Notes under the pieces: generated by a model
Told to the model about the DNA's origin: nothing
The model's input: the letters and a program-made list of their open reading frames with translations, nothing else
The model's database searches: none
In this document: one piece after another, positions 1 through 8,980 of the stretch
Position numbering within the stretch: the first letter of the stretch is position 1
How the letters are laid out: every line of letters begins with the position of its first letter
From: Vicinamibacterales bacterium
Lineage (GTDB): Bacteria > Acidobacteriota > Vicinamibacteria > Vicinamibacterales > UBA823
Assembly (NCBI GenBank): GCA_036012125.1
Contig: DASCOS010000005.1
Coordinates: 1 to 64,000 of the forward strand
Length of the DNA stretch: 64,000 nt
Direction: 5' to 3'
Position numbers and translations under genes: made by a program

Positions 1-2339
1 ATCGGCACGACTAGGAGCGTGCCTTGAATTACCTGCGAACCCTGCTGGTTCCAGAGGGTGAGCTGTGGTGAAATATCTTCGTCTTGGTTAATTCGAGAGA
101 CGATCTGCTGTGGGCCAAAAATGAGCTTCTGTTTAGGGAACTGGAACACCATGAGTTTGCCGTAGTGTTCTCCGTCGCTCCGTGCGACCATCCACGCTGC
201 AAGATTGTTCTTCCGACGTGGTGTAAACGGCAGCATCTGAATGAATTCGGCGTCCTGCTCGCCCGGCAGTTTCATGATGGTGTAGTACGGCTCCATCTGA
301 GCTGTGCGTCCGTCACTTTCGATCGCCGGCACATCCCACTGGTCTTCCTTGTTGTAAAAGACTGCCGGATTAGTCATATGGTAAGTCGAGAACATTGCTG
401 TTTGCAGCGTGAAGATGTCCTGGGGATAACGGACATGGCTGCGAAGATCGGTCGACATCGTCTCGAGAGGTGTGAATAACTCTGGAAAGATCTTGCTGAT
501 TGTTGCCGCGATTGGGTCGTCAGCGTCAGCTAGATAATAGGTAGTAGTACCGTTATACGCATCGATGACGATCTTCACCGAGTTACGGATATAGTTGAGG
601 GTCCGAATTGCCTGAGTCGAATACGGATAGTTATCGGTCACGGTGTAGGCATCGATGATCCAGAACAACCGGCCTTCTGAAATCACCATATACGGATCAC
701 GGTCGTACATCAGGAACGGCGCGAGCGCTTCTACGCGATCGCTGATATTCCGGTGGATGAGGATCCGACTATCGGGTGTCAGCTGCCTGCTGATTAGCAC
801 GTTGAACGCGCGGAACCGTAAGCTGAATAACATCTTGTGGAATAGCCCGCCGATTGGGACGCCGCCATCACCCACGTATTCGGTATAAACGTTGTCATCA
901 CCTTCTGGATAGTGGAATTCTCGTGTGTTGGTATTGACGATCACATAGTCGTTCGCCAGCTCCCCGAAATAGACACTCGGTTCTTCGATCGACAGGTCCA
1001 CTGCCGAGCTCGGCGGTAAATCCTTAAGGAAGAGCACCGGCAGGCCTTCGGCTGTGACCTGATTCACTGGGCCGAGGGCCAGGCCGTATCCGTGTGTGAA
1101 CACCAGTCGCTCATTCGGCCACGTGCGGTTGGATAGACTATTTGAGTTTAGTTCCCGACTTGAGAGCATGGTTTGGCGATATTCGCCGTCAATTACATAG
1201 CGGTCATTGTCGACCGAAGCAAAATCGTAGTACGAGCGGATGGCCTGAATCTGCCCGAACGTGTCCAGCAACGGTCCGTGATCCCACAGTCTGACGTTGT
1301 TGATCGTTTCAGGATTGGCATCAATGTCGCTCCGTGTAAGTGTCGCATCGCCGGAAAGTTCTCGCGCGTCAATCCCCTCGAGCGCAAATGCCTTCCGGGT
1401 GGCTGCGACGTTGAACTCGATGTAGGGTGCTTCCCTTTCTTGTTCATTCGGCGTGACAACGATCCGCTGAATAAGGGCACCGTAACCAGTTCCACCTGCT
1501 GACACCGCGATATACAAGACAACTGCAAGCGGCACCGGCCACTGTTTCGGTGAGAACGCTTGGTAGGTCGCCAAGCTGGCACCGAGCAGGGCCACTGCAA
1601 CAAGGAGCTTTAACATCGGTATCCGGGCCTCGACATCGGCGTAGGACGCGCCTTGGATAACACCCGCTGGCGTCAATAATGTTCGAGGCACATCAAGTGA
1701 GGCGCCCCATGCTAGTAGTAGCAGAAGCGCGGCGATGAGTAGCGATAGGTGCTGACGCGCCCCCCGACTGATCTTGAGACCAGCTTGTGGCTCAAAACCG
1801 ACCGCACCTGACAAAATGTATGCCGCCGTGGCGCTGGCGAGACTCAGAACGACAACGCTGACAAGCAGATTCCGAATAAAGTCGAGAAACGGCAGTTGGA
1901 ACACATAGAAAGCGATGTCCCGGCCGAGCAGTGGGTCCACCTCACCGAAAGGCGTGGCGTGCTGATACTGAAGCCAAACCATCCATTGACTGGATGCAAA
2001 AACTCCCATGAACAGCGCGGCGAGCCCGGACACTCCGGCCGCGATCAACTGGAGCCCTTTCCGGTCGATGATTAGCGGTTGCACCTCTGGCCCACCCCCG
2101 AGCGTCAGGTAGGGCTTAGTCATGTCCCGTAGCGCATATCTCAGTCCGCCGAGCAGCACGCTAAAGGCTATTGCAAAGACAGCACCACCGAGGATTAACT
2201 TTGAGCTCAGTGTGCGAATGAACAGTTGGTCGAAACCGACCTGCTGAAACCAAATCCAATCGGTGTAGAAGCCGGCGAAGAATGGCACTACCAAAAAGAG
2301 CAACACCCCTGCGACGACGATCGGCATTCTAGGAATCAT
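1..2339 (-). CDS. UPF0182 (COG1615) family membrane protein, 3' end cut by the window
   Basis: The minus frame stays open from 2339 to the window edge (about 779 codons) and has no stop, so the C-terminus is missing. The N-terminal third has about seven hydrophobic segments: residues 5-25, one near 45-65, then several to about residue 270. A long soluble part follows with sequence typical of UPF0182, such as WPNERLVFTHGYG, a YFGEL segment and FNVLISRQLTPDSRIL. UPF0182 proteins usually run to 900-1000 residues, so about 80% is present. Function in this family is unknown; a membrane-anchored extracytoplasmic role is inferred. I chose ATG 2339 because GAGGTG lies just upstream. An in-frame ATG at 2363 would add eight residues. 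Confidence 0.85.
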   Translation of the reverse strand, partial: MIPRMPIVVAGVLLFLVVPFFAGFYTDWIWFQQVGFDQLFIRTLSSKLILGGAVFAIAFSVLLGGLRYALRDMTKPYLTLGGGPEVQPLIIDRKGLQLIAAGVSGLAALFMGVFASSQWMVWLQYQHATPFGEVDPLLGRDIAFYVFQLPFLDFIRNLLVSVVVLSLASATAAYILSGAVGFEPQAGLKISRGARQHLSLLIAALLLLLAWGASLDVPRTLLTPAGVIQGASYADVEARIPMLKLLVAVALLGASLATYQAFSPKQWPVPLAVVLYIAVSAGGTGYGALIQRIVVTPNEQEREAPYIEFNVAATRKAFALEGIDARELSGDATLTRSDIDANPETINNVRLWDHGPLLDTFGQIQAIRSYYDFASVDNDRYVIDGEYRQTMLSSRELNSNSLSNRTWPNERLVFTHGYGLALGPVNQVTAEGLPVLFLKDLPPSSAVDLSIEEPSVYFGELANDYVIVNTNTREFHYPEGDDNVYTEYVGDGGVPIGGLFHKMLFSLRFRAFNVLISRQLTPDSRILIHRNISDRVEALAPFLMYDRDPYMVISEGRLFWIIDAYTVTDNYPYSTQAIRTLNYIRNSVKIVIDAYNGTTTYYLADADDPIAATISKIFPELFTPLETMSTDLRSHVRYPQDIFTLQTAMFSTYHMTNPAVFYNKEDQWDVPAIESDGRTAQMEPYYTIMKLPGEQDAEFIQMLPFTPRRKNNLAAWMVARSDGEHYGKLMVFQFPKQKLIFGPQQIVSRINQDEDISPQLTLWNQQGSQVIQGTLLVVP

Positions 2340-2600
2340 GGGCACCTCAGCCCGTACGGGCATTGAATGACTCAGGACATCATATCCCGTCTTTGGCGAC
2401 TAGCGTAAGGCCTCGGGTCATGGATTGGTCGGAGATTACACCCCAGGGACATCAGAAACACGACAGAACCATCAAGAAATTCGTAGGCATTTCTCACTTG
2501 AGTTGCATGAAAAATGAAACGATGATGCGGGATGATAGAGATTGCAGCTAGTTTCCCCATCAGTGTTACAGCTTCACCGTGACAACAGGAAGGGTGGACG

Positions 2601-3035
2601 ATGAGCGACCGCAAGTATAAGCAACGCGGCTACCAAGACGACGAACCATCTCCATCGCGGTCTAAACGTTCTGGTTCCAAGCCGAAGTCCGGGGAGGCTC
2701 GCGGCCAACTTCCGGTGAGACCAAAGGCGCCGAACATGCCCGGATTTCACGATGTAATCCGCTGCGCGAAATGCGGAGGTCTACTGGACCAGCCGATTGG
2801 TGATGGCGCGACTTGTTCTCGGTGTGGGTCAGCACTGCACACTTGTGCACAATGTGCTTGGTTCGACCCCAGTAGTCGCTTTGAATGTTCACAGCCGGTG
2901 ACAGCCCGTATTACTCCAAAGGATGGCCTGAACAACTGTACCTACTATGAACCACGAGTGACTGTGGAGCGCCAGACCCATTCCAAGAGGGGTCCATCGA
3001 GCGCCAAGCAGGCCTTTGATGATCTATTCAAGTAA
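2601..3035 (+). CDS. Small zinc-ribbon protein, function unknown
   Basis: This encodes 144 residues. The first 50 are charged and low in complexity (Ser, Arg, Lys, Pro). Residues 55-100 carry three CxxC pairs (CAKC, CSRC, CAQC), the arrangement of a double zinc ribbon. Two more cysteines follow in FECSQP and NNCTYYEPR. AGGAAGGGTGG is a strong ribosome-binding site about 4-5 bases before the ATG. It has no signal peptide or membrane segment, so it is probably cytoplasmic. It ends 22 bases before the end of the convergent glycerate kinase gene. I recognise no named family; nucleic-acid or protein binding through zinc is only an inference. Confidence 0.75.
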   Translation: MSDRKYKQRGYQDDEPSPSRSKRSGSKPKSGEARGQLPVRPKAPNMPGFHDVIRCAKCGGLLDQPIGDGATCSRCGSALHTCAQCAWFDPSSRFECSQPVTARITPKDGLNNCTYYEPRVTVERQTHSKRGPSSAKQAFDDLFK

Positions 3036-3057
3036 CGCACGGGATCGTGGAATTACT

Positions 3058-4359
3058 CTACCAAGCGACAAGCAGCCTGAGATCACGGACGTTGTGGCCA
3101 GTTGGTCCAGTGGTGATCGTGTCCCCGAGCTGTTCGAAGAACTGGTGGGAGTCAGCACGACGGAGATAGGTGTTGTGGTGGAGTCCAGTGCTCTCTGCAC
3201 GGGAGAGCGACCCGCCGTCAGCAACGGCACCTGCAGCTGGGGATGAGCCATCGATTCCATCAGTGCCAGCACTTAGCACCGCTATCGACCGTCCAGCAAT
3301 CCGCGGTACGCAAGCCAGAACAAACGCCTGATTCCGACCACCGAGACCAAGCGGGTTTGTGACCGGGCAAGAAAACTCACCTCCGTTGACAATGGCCACT
3401 GGACTTAGTGGGTGCGCTTGGCGAACGTGGTCGACCGCCGTGAGCAAATGCTCAACAGTGCGCTCAAGTGGCCAGTTATCACGCACTGCAACATCAATCA
3501 TTACTTGCCACCCGAGGGCCCGCGTTTCATCCGCCAGCGTCTTTACCGCTTCGGTTGAGCCTAACAGGCGGTACCATCGGCTTGTCGAGAATTCTGGCGA
3601 TCCCGGCTTCGGTGTTTCAGGGACTTGGTTATTTTCGAAGAGTTTCCTCACGGCGATCGGCATCTGATCGAATAACTTCGTGTTTTTCAGAATTGCGTGG
3701 CAGTCAGCTACAGTTGATGGGTCTGGCATAGTCGGCCCAGAGGCGATTAGTGAGGGGTCGTTGTCGGGCACGTCGGAAACGTAGAACGTCAGTTGTTGTG
3801 CCTGTCCAGCGAGTGCGGTCAGTTGCCCACCTTTGACACGCGATACGTGTTTCCGGATAACGTTGACGTCAGCGATCGCGGGTCCAGCGGTTACCAGTAA
3901 CTTGTTCAACGCTCTAGTGTCCTCTAAGTTGAGCCCGTCAATCGGCTGTTCGAAGAGCGCGGAGCCTCCTCCTGAAAGCAGATAAATGACTAGGTCCCTA
4001 GGGCCTACCTGCTTGAGGCAATTTATCACTGCAGCGCCCGCGTCAAAGCTGCGCGTATTAGGTAGCGGATGCCCTCCGATGTACCACTCACAGCCAGGAA
4101 TCGGTGTTTCAGGCGCGTTCGTAGTGACGACGATGCCGTCGAACGTTCGCGGAGCTAGGAGTTTCGCGACCGATGCGGTCATCGACGACGCCGCCTTGCC
4201 GATCGCGATCACGATAATGCGTTCGACTTGGCGGAGATCGATTGCATCATCGTCCACGGTCAAGAACGGTCCTGTTAGACCGACCCGTCGGTGTAGGACT
4301 TCGTGTAGGTCTAGCCTAGCGAGGCTGCGCGCGAATAGACGGCGGAGAACTGCTTTCAA
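3058..4359 (-). CDS. Glycerate 2-kinase (DUF4147 + MOFRL)
   Basis: This 433-residue protein phosphorylates D-glycerate to 2-phosphoglycerate, linking hydroxypyruvate, glycerate or serine breakdown to glycolysis. The N-terminal DUF4147 part shows VIAIGKAASSM, LLSGGGSALFEQP and ASGPTMPDPSTVADC. The C-terminal MOFRL part shows VNGGEF, GLGGRNQAFVLA and AGTDGIDGSSPAAGAVAD. Length and order match the GckA/TtuD family. The frame is closed by TGA just upstream and has no early ATG, so the likely start is the TTG at 4359, preceded by GGGTGAAAG. It stands alone between convergent and divergent neighbours. I saw no other glycerate or tartronate gene nearby. Confidence 0.9.
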   Translation of the reverse strand: MKAVLRRLFARSLARLDLHEVLHRRVGLTGPFLTVDDDAIDLRQVERIIVIAIGKAASSMTASVAKLLAPRTFDGIVVTTNAPETPIPGCEWYIGGHPLPNTRSFDAGAAVINCLKQVGPRDLVIYLLSGGGSALFEQPIDGLNLEDTRALNKLLVTAGPAIADVNVIRKHVSRVKGGQLTALAGQAQQLTFYVSDVPDNDPSLIASGPTMPDPSTVADCHAILKNTKLFDQMPIAVRKLFENNQVPETPKPGSPEFSTSRWYRLLGSTEAVKTLADETRALGWQVMIDVAVRDNWPLERTVEHLLTAVDHVRQAHPLSPVAIVNGGEFSCPVTNPLGLGGRNQAFVLACVPRIAGRSIAVLSAGTDGIDGSSPAAGAVADGGSLSRAESTGLHHNTYLRRADSHQFFEQLGDTITTGPTGHNVRDLRLLVAW

Positions 4360-4473
4360 CTTTCACCCATGTATATCGTACACATCCCTGTGAGCAGATG
4401 CACGAGCAGGGCGCCCTTGGAAACCACGCAAGGTGATGCGGCCGCAGAGTATGATGGACCCAGTGCGTGAGAA

Positions 4474-6774
4474 ATGCCAATGAATGGACATGATCCTGTT
4501 TGTGGGATGTCAGTCGACTTAGCGGCCACACCCCACATTGCTGAGTACGCCGGAAGCCGCTATGGGTTCTGCTGCGGCCATTGTCGCGATAAGTTTCTTT
4601 CTGACCCAGAACAGTACCTAAAGCCGCTAGGGGAACAGTCGGAAGTGGAGGCCGTTTCCGCGGCGGGTAGCTACATTTGTCCAATGGACCCTGAGGTGTC
4701 TGAGGACCGGCCAGGGGCCTGTCCGCGATGCGGCATGGCACTAGAACCCCTAGTTGTTACGGTCGAAGCGCCACCAGACCCTGAGGCTATCAATATTACT
4801 CGGCGTTTTTGGTTGGGCGTTGCACTCGGATTGCCGGTGTTGTTACTAGCCATGGGTGAGATGGTGTTCAACCTGAGCGTGTCGGGTGTTACCGGTAGCC
4901 GGATGAACAACTGGCTGCAATTGATACTTGCATCACCCGTTGTACTTTGGGCTGGCTGGCCGTTTTACCAGCGAGCATGGATGTCGATTGTGAACGTCAG
5001 CCCAAACATGTTCACGCTGATCGCGCTCGGCGTCGGGTCGTCCTACCTCTATAGCCTTGTTGCAACAGTAGTGCCGGAGTGGTTTCCCAATGGATTCCAT
5101 GGCGAAGCCGGTGTTGAGCCATACTTCGATACAGCGGTGGCGATCACCGTGCTCGTCTTGTTGGGGCAAATGCTTGAGGGGCGGGCACGCAGTCAGACGG
5201 GGGCTGCGATTCGTGCACTACTCGGTCTGACACCGAAGACCGCGCGTGTGATCCGCGATGGGAGTGAGAAAGACATTCCACTTTCATCAGTGCGGGTCGG
5301 CGATCTATTACGGATTCGTCCGGGTGAGAGGATTCCGGTTGACGGAGTGGTCGTCGATGGGACGAGCGCCGTTGACGAGTCAATGGTTACCGGGGAATCG
5401 ATTCCAATAGAGAAGTCGGCGAAGGCTTTACTTATCGGTGCCACGATCAACGGCACGGGCGCGCTTACGATGCTCGCGGAACGAGTTGGTAGTGACACGC
5501 TTTTAGCACAGATAGTGCGAACAGTGACCGACGCTCAGCGTAGCCGAGCACCGATACAGCGGGTTGCGGACCGCTTGGCTACGTACTTCGTGCCAAGCGT
5601 GGTAGGGGTATCAATTGCAGCATTCATCGGCTGGGGACTCTGGGGGCCAGAACCTCGTTTTGCGCTGGCTCTAGTTAGCGCAGTCGCCGTCCTTATCATC
5701 GCGTGCCCGTGCGCGCTCGGCTTGGCTACCCCGATGGCGATCATGGTGGGTACCGGGCGCGGCGCGAGCGCAGGTGTTCTTATCAAGAACGCTGAAGCAC
5801 TCGAGGCGCTGGAACGCGTTGACACATTAGTGGTGGACAAAACCGGCACGCTAACCGAGGGGCGGCCGAAGGTTGTCGACGTTTATGCAATCAACGGTTT
5901 TACAGAAATTGAGGTTGTTCGGCTTTCGGCTGCACTGGAACAGGCCAGTGAGCATCCCTTGGCCTCAGCGGTGTTGGCGCGGGCACGTATGGATGGCTTA
6001 TCGTTACCCACAGCGATTGATTTTCAGGCTGTGCCAGGGTGTGGGGTAACTGGATCAATTAATGGTCAACAAGTCGCCCTTGGAACCCGGGAATTACTAG
6101 CCGAACGCGTGATCGACATCGGGTTGCTGTCTGCCCGTGCTGCTGCTGTTCGGCGTAATGGTCAAACGGTCATGTTCCTAGCGGTCAATGGTCATGCTGT
6201 AGGCCTTCTTAGTGTTACCGACCCAGTGAAATCGTCGACTCCGGAAGCCCTTGAACTGTTACGCCAAGATGGCCTTCGGTTGGTCATGGTTACTGGCGAC
6301 AATGCACTAACCGCGCAGGCAGTTGCTGCTACTTTGGGCATCAAGGAGTTCAGGGCCGGTGTTCTCCCAGATGCGAAACGGCAAATCATCGCCGAACTGC
6401 AATCAGATGGTCACACGGTTGCAATGGCCGGCGACGGCATTAACGACGCTCCGGCACTTGCCGAGGCTACGGTTGGGATTGCGATGGGCACTGGTACTGA
6501 TGTGGCCATGGAATCGGCTGGGATCACACTTGTAAAAGGTGACCTCCGAGCGATTGCACGTGCGCGGCGACTCAGCCGAGGGACCCTCCGTAACATTCGC
6601 CAGAACCTGTTTCTGGCCTTTGTTTACAACGCCGTGGGTGTGCCCGTGGCCGCCGGTATTCTGTATCCGTTCACGGGACTACTCATCAGTCCTATTTGGG
6701 CCGGTGCGGCTATGACACTTAGTTCGCTCTCAGTGATTGCCAACTCACTACGCTTACGCTGGCTGGAACTCTGA
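4474..6774 (+). CDS. copA: Cu(+)-type P1B ATPase with N-terminal YHS and heavy-metal-binding domains
   Basis: This 766-residue inner-membrane pump moves a heavy metal out of the cytoplasm at the cost of ATP. It has no classical HMA domain. A YHS module (C10, C33, C34, C37) is followed by a short heavy-metal-binding module (C69, C83, C86; CPRCGMALEP). The metal-site motif is CPC (411-413), the phosphorylated aspartate is D455 in DKTGTLTEG, and the hinge motif GDGINDAP holds D654. YN in the seventh helix and MxxxS in the eighth (MTLSSLS) indicate Cu+/Ag+ (P1B-1). It lies 550 bases from the cytochrome oxidase operon, so copper delivery to the oxidase is possible besides detoxification. No copper regulator or chaperone gene is adjacent. 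Confidence 0.92.
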   Translation: MPMNGHDPVCGMSVDLAATPHIAEYAGSRYGFCCGHCRDKFLSDPEQYLKPLGEQSEVEAVSAAGSYICPMDPEVSEDRPGACPRCGMALEPLVVTVEAPPDPEAINITRRFWLGVALGLPVLLLAMGEMVFNLSVSGVTGSRMNNWLQLILASPVVLWAGWPFYQRAWMSIVNVSPNMFTLIALGVGSSYLYSLVATVVPEWFPNGFHGEAGVEPYFDTAVAITVLVLLGQMLEGRARSQTGAAIRALLGLTPKTARVIRDGSEKDIPLSSVRVGDLLRIRPGERIPVDGVVVDGTSAVDESMVTGESIPIEKSAKALLIGATINGTGALTMLAERVGSDTLLAQIVRTVTDAQRSRAPIQRVADRLATYFVPSVVGVSIAAFIGWGLWGPEPRFALALVSAVAVLIIACPCALGLATPMAIMVGTGRGASAGVLIKNAEALEALERVDTLVVDKTGTLTEGRPKVVDVYAINGFTEIEVVRLSAALEQASEHPLASAVLARARMDGLSLPTAIDFQAVPGCGVTGSINGQQVALGTRELLAERVIDIGLLSARAAAVRRNGQTVMFLAVNGHAVGLLSVTDPVKSSTPEALELLRQDGLRLVMVTGDNALTAQAVAATLGIKEFRAGVLPDAKRQIIAELQSDGHTVAMAGDGINDAPALAEATVGIAMGTGTDVAMESAGITLVKGDLRAIARARRLSRGTLRNIRQNLFLAFVYNAVGVPVAAGILYPFTGLLISPIWAGAAMTLSSLSVIANSLRLRWLEL

Positions 6775-6806
6775 TTCCCGAACGCCGTGGGAGAGTAGCT
6801 GGTCTG

Positions 6807-7196
6807 ATGAAGCCAGAAATCGGGCAACCACAGAAAACGGTCACGCCATACCAGTCGGCGCTGGCTGCGCGATTCGAACAGTTGCAAGAGTTACTACGCG
6901 ATTTTCCTGGGATTCGTGAAAAGCCGCAGCGCCGCGGACTTACCTACAGATACAACGATCGCATAGCTTTCGTTCTTACTCGGAAGCCGCGCATCATCTT
7001 ACTCGAGATGAAGCTGCCTGAATTTGTGGCGGATGAGGTCCTTCGTCTGTCTTATGTCAGACCGCACAAATCCACCCGTCTTGCCCGCACAGGTTGGGTC
7101 GCCGTGGCCGTTCGCGCAGAAACGCCGCTAGATCGGGTCGGCGAGTTGGTGCTGCGAAGCTACGATTTTCGCATTGAGTTGGGCATTCCGAGCTAG
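6807..7196 (+). CDS. MmcQ/YjbR-like small protein
   Basis: This encodes 129 residues with no membrane segment or signal. The pattern resembles the MmcQ/YjbR (CyaY-like fold, putative DNA-binding) family: YRYNDRIAFVL, then a conserved KSTRLARTGWVAVAV strand-helix region, then a terminal LVLRSYDFRIE helix. It starts 32 bases after the copper ATPase stop, with GGGAGAG upstream, so it may be co-transcribed with it. It converges on coxB, and a perfect 6-bp hairpin (GTTGCG/CGCAAC, 7256-7270) without a T-run lies between them. The family call rests on pattern similarity only and could be wrong. Confidence 0.5.
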   Translation: MKPEIGQPQKTVTPYQSALAARFEQLQELLRDFPGIREKPQRRGLTYRYNDRIAFVLTRKPRIILLEMKLPEFVADEVLRLSYVRPHKSTRLARTGWVAVAVRAETPLDRVGELVLRSYDFRIELGIPS

Positions 7197-7328
7197 CGTG
7201 GAGCCACGAGTAAACGCCAAAGCTTTGTTGTAAAGGCCTCAATGCTTCTTCGCGCGTTGCGCCACGCAACTGGCAACTATAGACAGTGGAATGTGTGCCG
7301 CAACTTTTCTGTCTCGGACTGCTAGGTT

Positions 7329-8096
7329 CTAGTTTGCGCCCTGAAACGCCATTTCCTCTTGGAACCAGGCTTGGAATTCAGTTTGGGTCTGAATCTTGAC
7401 GAATCCACGCATCCGGTAGTGCCCTAGCCCGCACAACTCGGAGCAGTTGATTTCGAAGTCACCGGTCATGGTCGGTTCGAACCAGACGGGGATCTCTTGG
7501 CCAGGGATTGCGTCCTGTTTTACCCGCATGGACGAAATTCCGAAACTGTGGATGACGTCCTGCGTGGAGAGGTGTACGAGTGCAGGGGTATCGACCGGCA
7601 GGTTGAGCTGGTTAATCGTTACGAGATCATCCACCGCCGATGGGTCACTACGGTCCAACCCAATGGCGTTGGTCGGCGTAATCAGGTCGATCGCGCTACG
7701 GCCGAACAGACCGTCAGGTCCCGGGTAATGGATATGCCACTCGTATTGCTTGGCCACCACACGCACGACGGTCGACTCCCCCCCTGGCGGGAATTCGTTC
7801 ACGCGGTTCGCCCAGGCCGGGATCGCGAAACCGATGAGCGTCACCGCTTCAAGGACTGCGACCGCGATTACAACATAAGCCGCTGTGTGGCTCTTCACGC
7901 CTACGTAGTCGCCCTTCGGATTCCGGGACTGCCGAAAACGAACCAGGGTGTAGAGAAAGAAAGCACTCCACCCAACGAAGATGGTGCCCATAAGCCAGTG
8001 CAGTTCCTCGATAAGCCGATCGATCTCACCAGCGTGCGCCGACGCTTGCACCGGCAACCCCAGTAGCTCTCCCATCAACCCCAGTAGCTCTCCCAT
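7329..8096 (-). CDS. coxB: Cytochrome c oxidase subunit II
   Basis: This 255-residue subunit carries the CuA centre that receives electrons from cytochrome c on the periplasmic side. Two transmembrane helices (about 32-52 and 72-95) are followed by the cupredoxin domain. The CuA ligands are visible: H183, then C218, E220, C222, H226 and M229 in CSELCGLGHYRM. No cytochrome c domain is fused, so this is aa3-type rather than caa3. The first 14 residues are a perfect duplication of MGELLGL caused by a 21-bp tandem repeat. The outer ATG (8096) has GGAAGGGAG upstream and is preferred. It is the last gene of the operon and abuts the upstream stop, which is unusual because coxB is commonly first. Confidence 0.95.
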   Translation of the reverse strand: MGELLGLMGELLGLPVQASAHAGEIDRLIEELHWLMGTIFVGWSAFFLYTLVRFRQSRNPKGDYVGVKSHTAAYVVIAVAVLEAVTLIGFAIPAWANRVNEFPPGGESTVVRVVAKQYEWHIHYPGPDGLFGRSAIDLITPTNAIGLDRSDPSAVDDLVTINQLNLPVDTPALVHLSTQDVIHSFGISSMRVKQDAIPGQEIPVWFEPTMTGDFEINCSELCGLGHYRMRGFVKIQTQTEFQAWFQEEMAFQGAN

Positions 8097-8097
8097 C
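8056..8097. repeat. 21-bp perfect tandem duplication over the coxB start codon
   Basis: Two adjacent identical 21-bp units (8056-8076 and 8077-8097) each contain an ATG for coxB on the minus strand. They encode MGELLGL twice. The unit length is a multiple of three, so the frame is kept. Replication slippage is the simplest origin. Confidence 0.95.
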
Positions 8098-8399
8098 TAA
8101 TAACTCCCTTCCGAGCGGACTGATCGCGGCGCCAGGATGTCGCGGCCCACACTCGTGCGTGACAGTTTAAACAAGCGCACGAAGAACATCACGAATCCTG
8201 TCGCTACGCAGGCAAGAATCCCGAGCATGAAGAGAATCGCCATGCTCATTCCCTGCGTCATGGGGGAATCAACGGCGCCGAAACACACCGCGCAAGCCCA
8301 AGCCGACGAATTGTCAGCTACCAAGAGCACCGCGGCGAACACAGTCAGTACGTGACAGGCGCGCGTGCGCATCGCCGAGCGTTTTACCTTTTGCATCAT
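8097..8399 (-). CDS. Small exported/membrane protein of the cox operon with a CxxC
   Basis: From ATG 8399 (or 8396) this encodes about 100 residues. A signal-like hydrophobic stretch ends at an Ala-rich site, followed by WACAVCFGA, a CxxC pair that would face the periplasm. A second helix (about 55-78) and a basic tail follow. The frame is open further upstream to 8483, but that part overlaps the preceding gene and does not look like protein, so I trimmed it. It sits between the 69-residue protein and coxB. Possible roles are an accessory subunit or copper/thiol assembly factor; this is inferred from position and the CxxC only. Confidence 0.65.
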   Translation of the reverse strand: MMQKVKRSAMRTRACHVLTVFAAVLLVADNSSAWACAVCFGAVDSPMTQGMSMAILFMLGILACVATGFVMFFVRLFKLSRTSVGRDILAPRSVRSEGSY

Positions 8400-8407
8400 C
8401 ACGTCCG

Positions 8408-8617
8408 TCACTCGATGCCGGTTCGCCGCGTCTTGCGGACGAAGCCGACGGCGTAGATGCTCAAGACCGCCGCGACAAGACACGAGACCACTCCTGTCGT
8501 CAAGTGCCCGCCCGACCCCAGCGGCGACCGGAACATCACAATGCCCCAGCCGCCCATGAAGAGTGCCAGCACAATCGAGGCGACGATGAACAGAATGTGA
8601 ACAGCTCTCAGGGACAT
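8408..8617 (-). CDS. Small two-helix membrane protein of the cox operon
   Basis: This encodes 69 residues with two transmembrane helices (about 5-27 and 40-60) joined by a short Gly/Ser-rich loop, and ends in a basic tail (KTRRTGIE). ATG 8617 has AGGGGG upstream; a GTG at 8623 is a weaker alternative. It starts 9 bases after the subunit IV stop and ends 8 bases before the next gene, so it is clearly in the operon. I recognise no named family. Small hydrophobic subunits of this kind often accompany heme-copper oxidases, so an accessory role is plausible. Confidence 0.7.
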   Translation of the reverse strand: MSLRAVHILFIVASIVLALFMGGWGIVMFRSPLGSGGHLTTGVVSCLVAAVLSIYAVGFVRKTRRTGIE

Positions 8618-8626
8618 CAACACCCC

Positions 8627-8929
8627 CTATCGGGCGATGCCGTCTAGCATCGTCAGCAACGGCAGGAACATCAGCGCGACGAAGAAGACTGCCGTCAACA
8701 TCAACGTCCAGTAGATCGGCGACTTCTCAGACACCAGGTGCATGAAGCAACTCGCCACCAGCGACCCCTTAACCGTGGCGATGACGAGTGCTAGAGCAAA
8801 CGCCAGCGGAATTGCCAAGGAGAGGGAGGCGACGCTGACCGTGATGACCGTCAGGACCATTAAGGCGACGAATACCATGATGTAGACCGTGACGTGCTTC
8901 TTGATGTCTTCAGCGGAATCCATGCTCAT
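8627..8929 (-). CDS. coxD: Cytochrome c oxidase subunit IV (prokaryotic COX4 type)
   Basis: This 100-residue protein has three hydrophobic helices (about 14-36, 38-62 and 73-95). The second ends in the KGSLVASCFMHL segment typical of bacterial oxidase subunit IV, which stabilises the subunit I/III core. AGAGGAAACG lies directly before ATG 8929. It lies between coxC and the two small membrane proteins, all on one strand with short gaps. Confidence 0.85.
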   Translation of the reverse strand: MSMDSAEDIKKHVTVYIMVFVALMVLTVITVSVASLSLAIPLAFALALVIATVKGSLVASCFMHLVSEKSPIYWTLMLTAVFFVALMFLPLLTMLDGIAR

Positions 8930-8980
8930 TCGTTTCCTCTTCGTCAGCGTCCAGGCGTCAGGCGCAACCCAACCAGTCCA

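Noticed and set aside
84-1603. Plus- and minus-strand frames of 77-136 codons in the first 1.6 kb
   Set aside because: They are out-of-frame readings of the UPF0182 gene, whose minus-strand frame runs unbroken through the whole region.
7256-7270. Perfect hairpin GTTGCG-CCA-CGCAAC as a terminator
   Set aside because: There is no T-run on either side, so it does not meet the rho-independent pattern, though it lies between convergent genes.
7471-7486. GGTTCGAACC as a tRNA T-arm
   Set aside because: It lies inside coxB at a conserved coding position, and no acceptor stem or anticodon arm can be formed around it.
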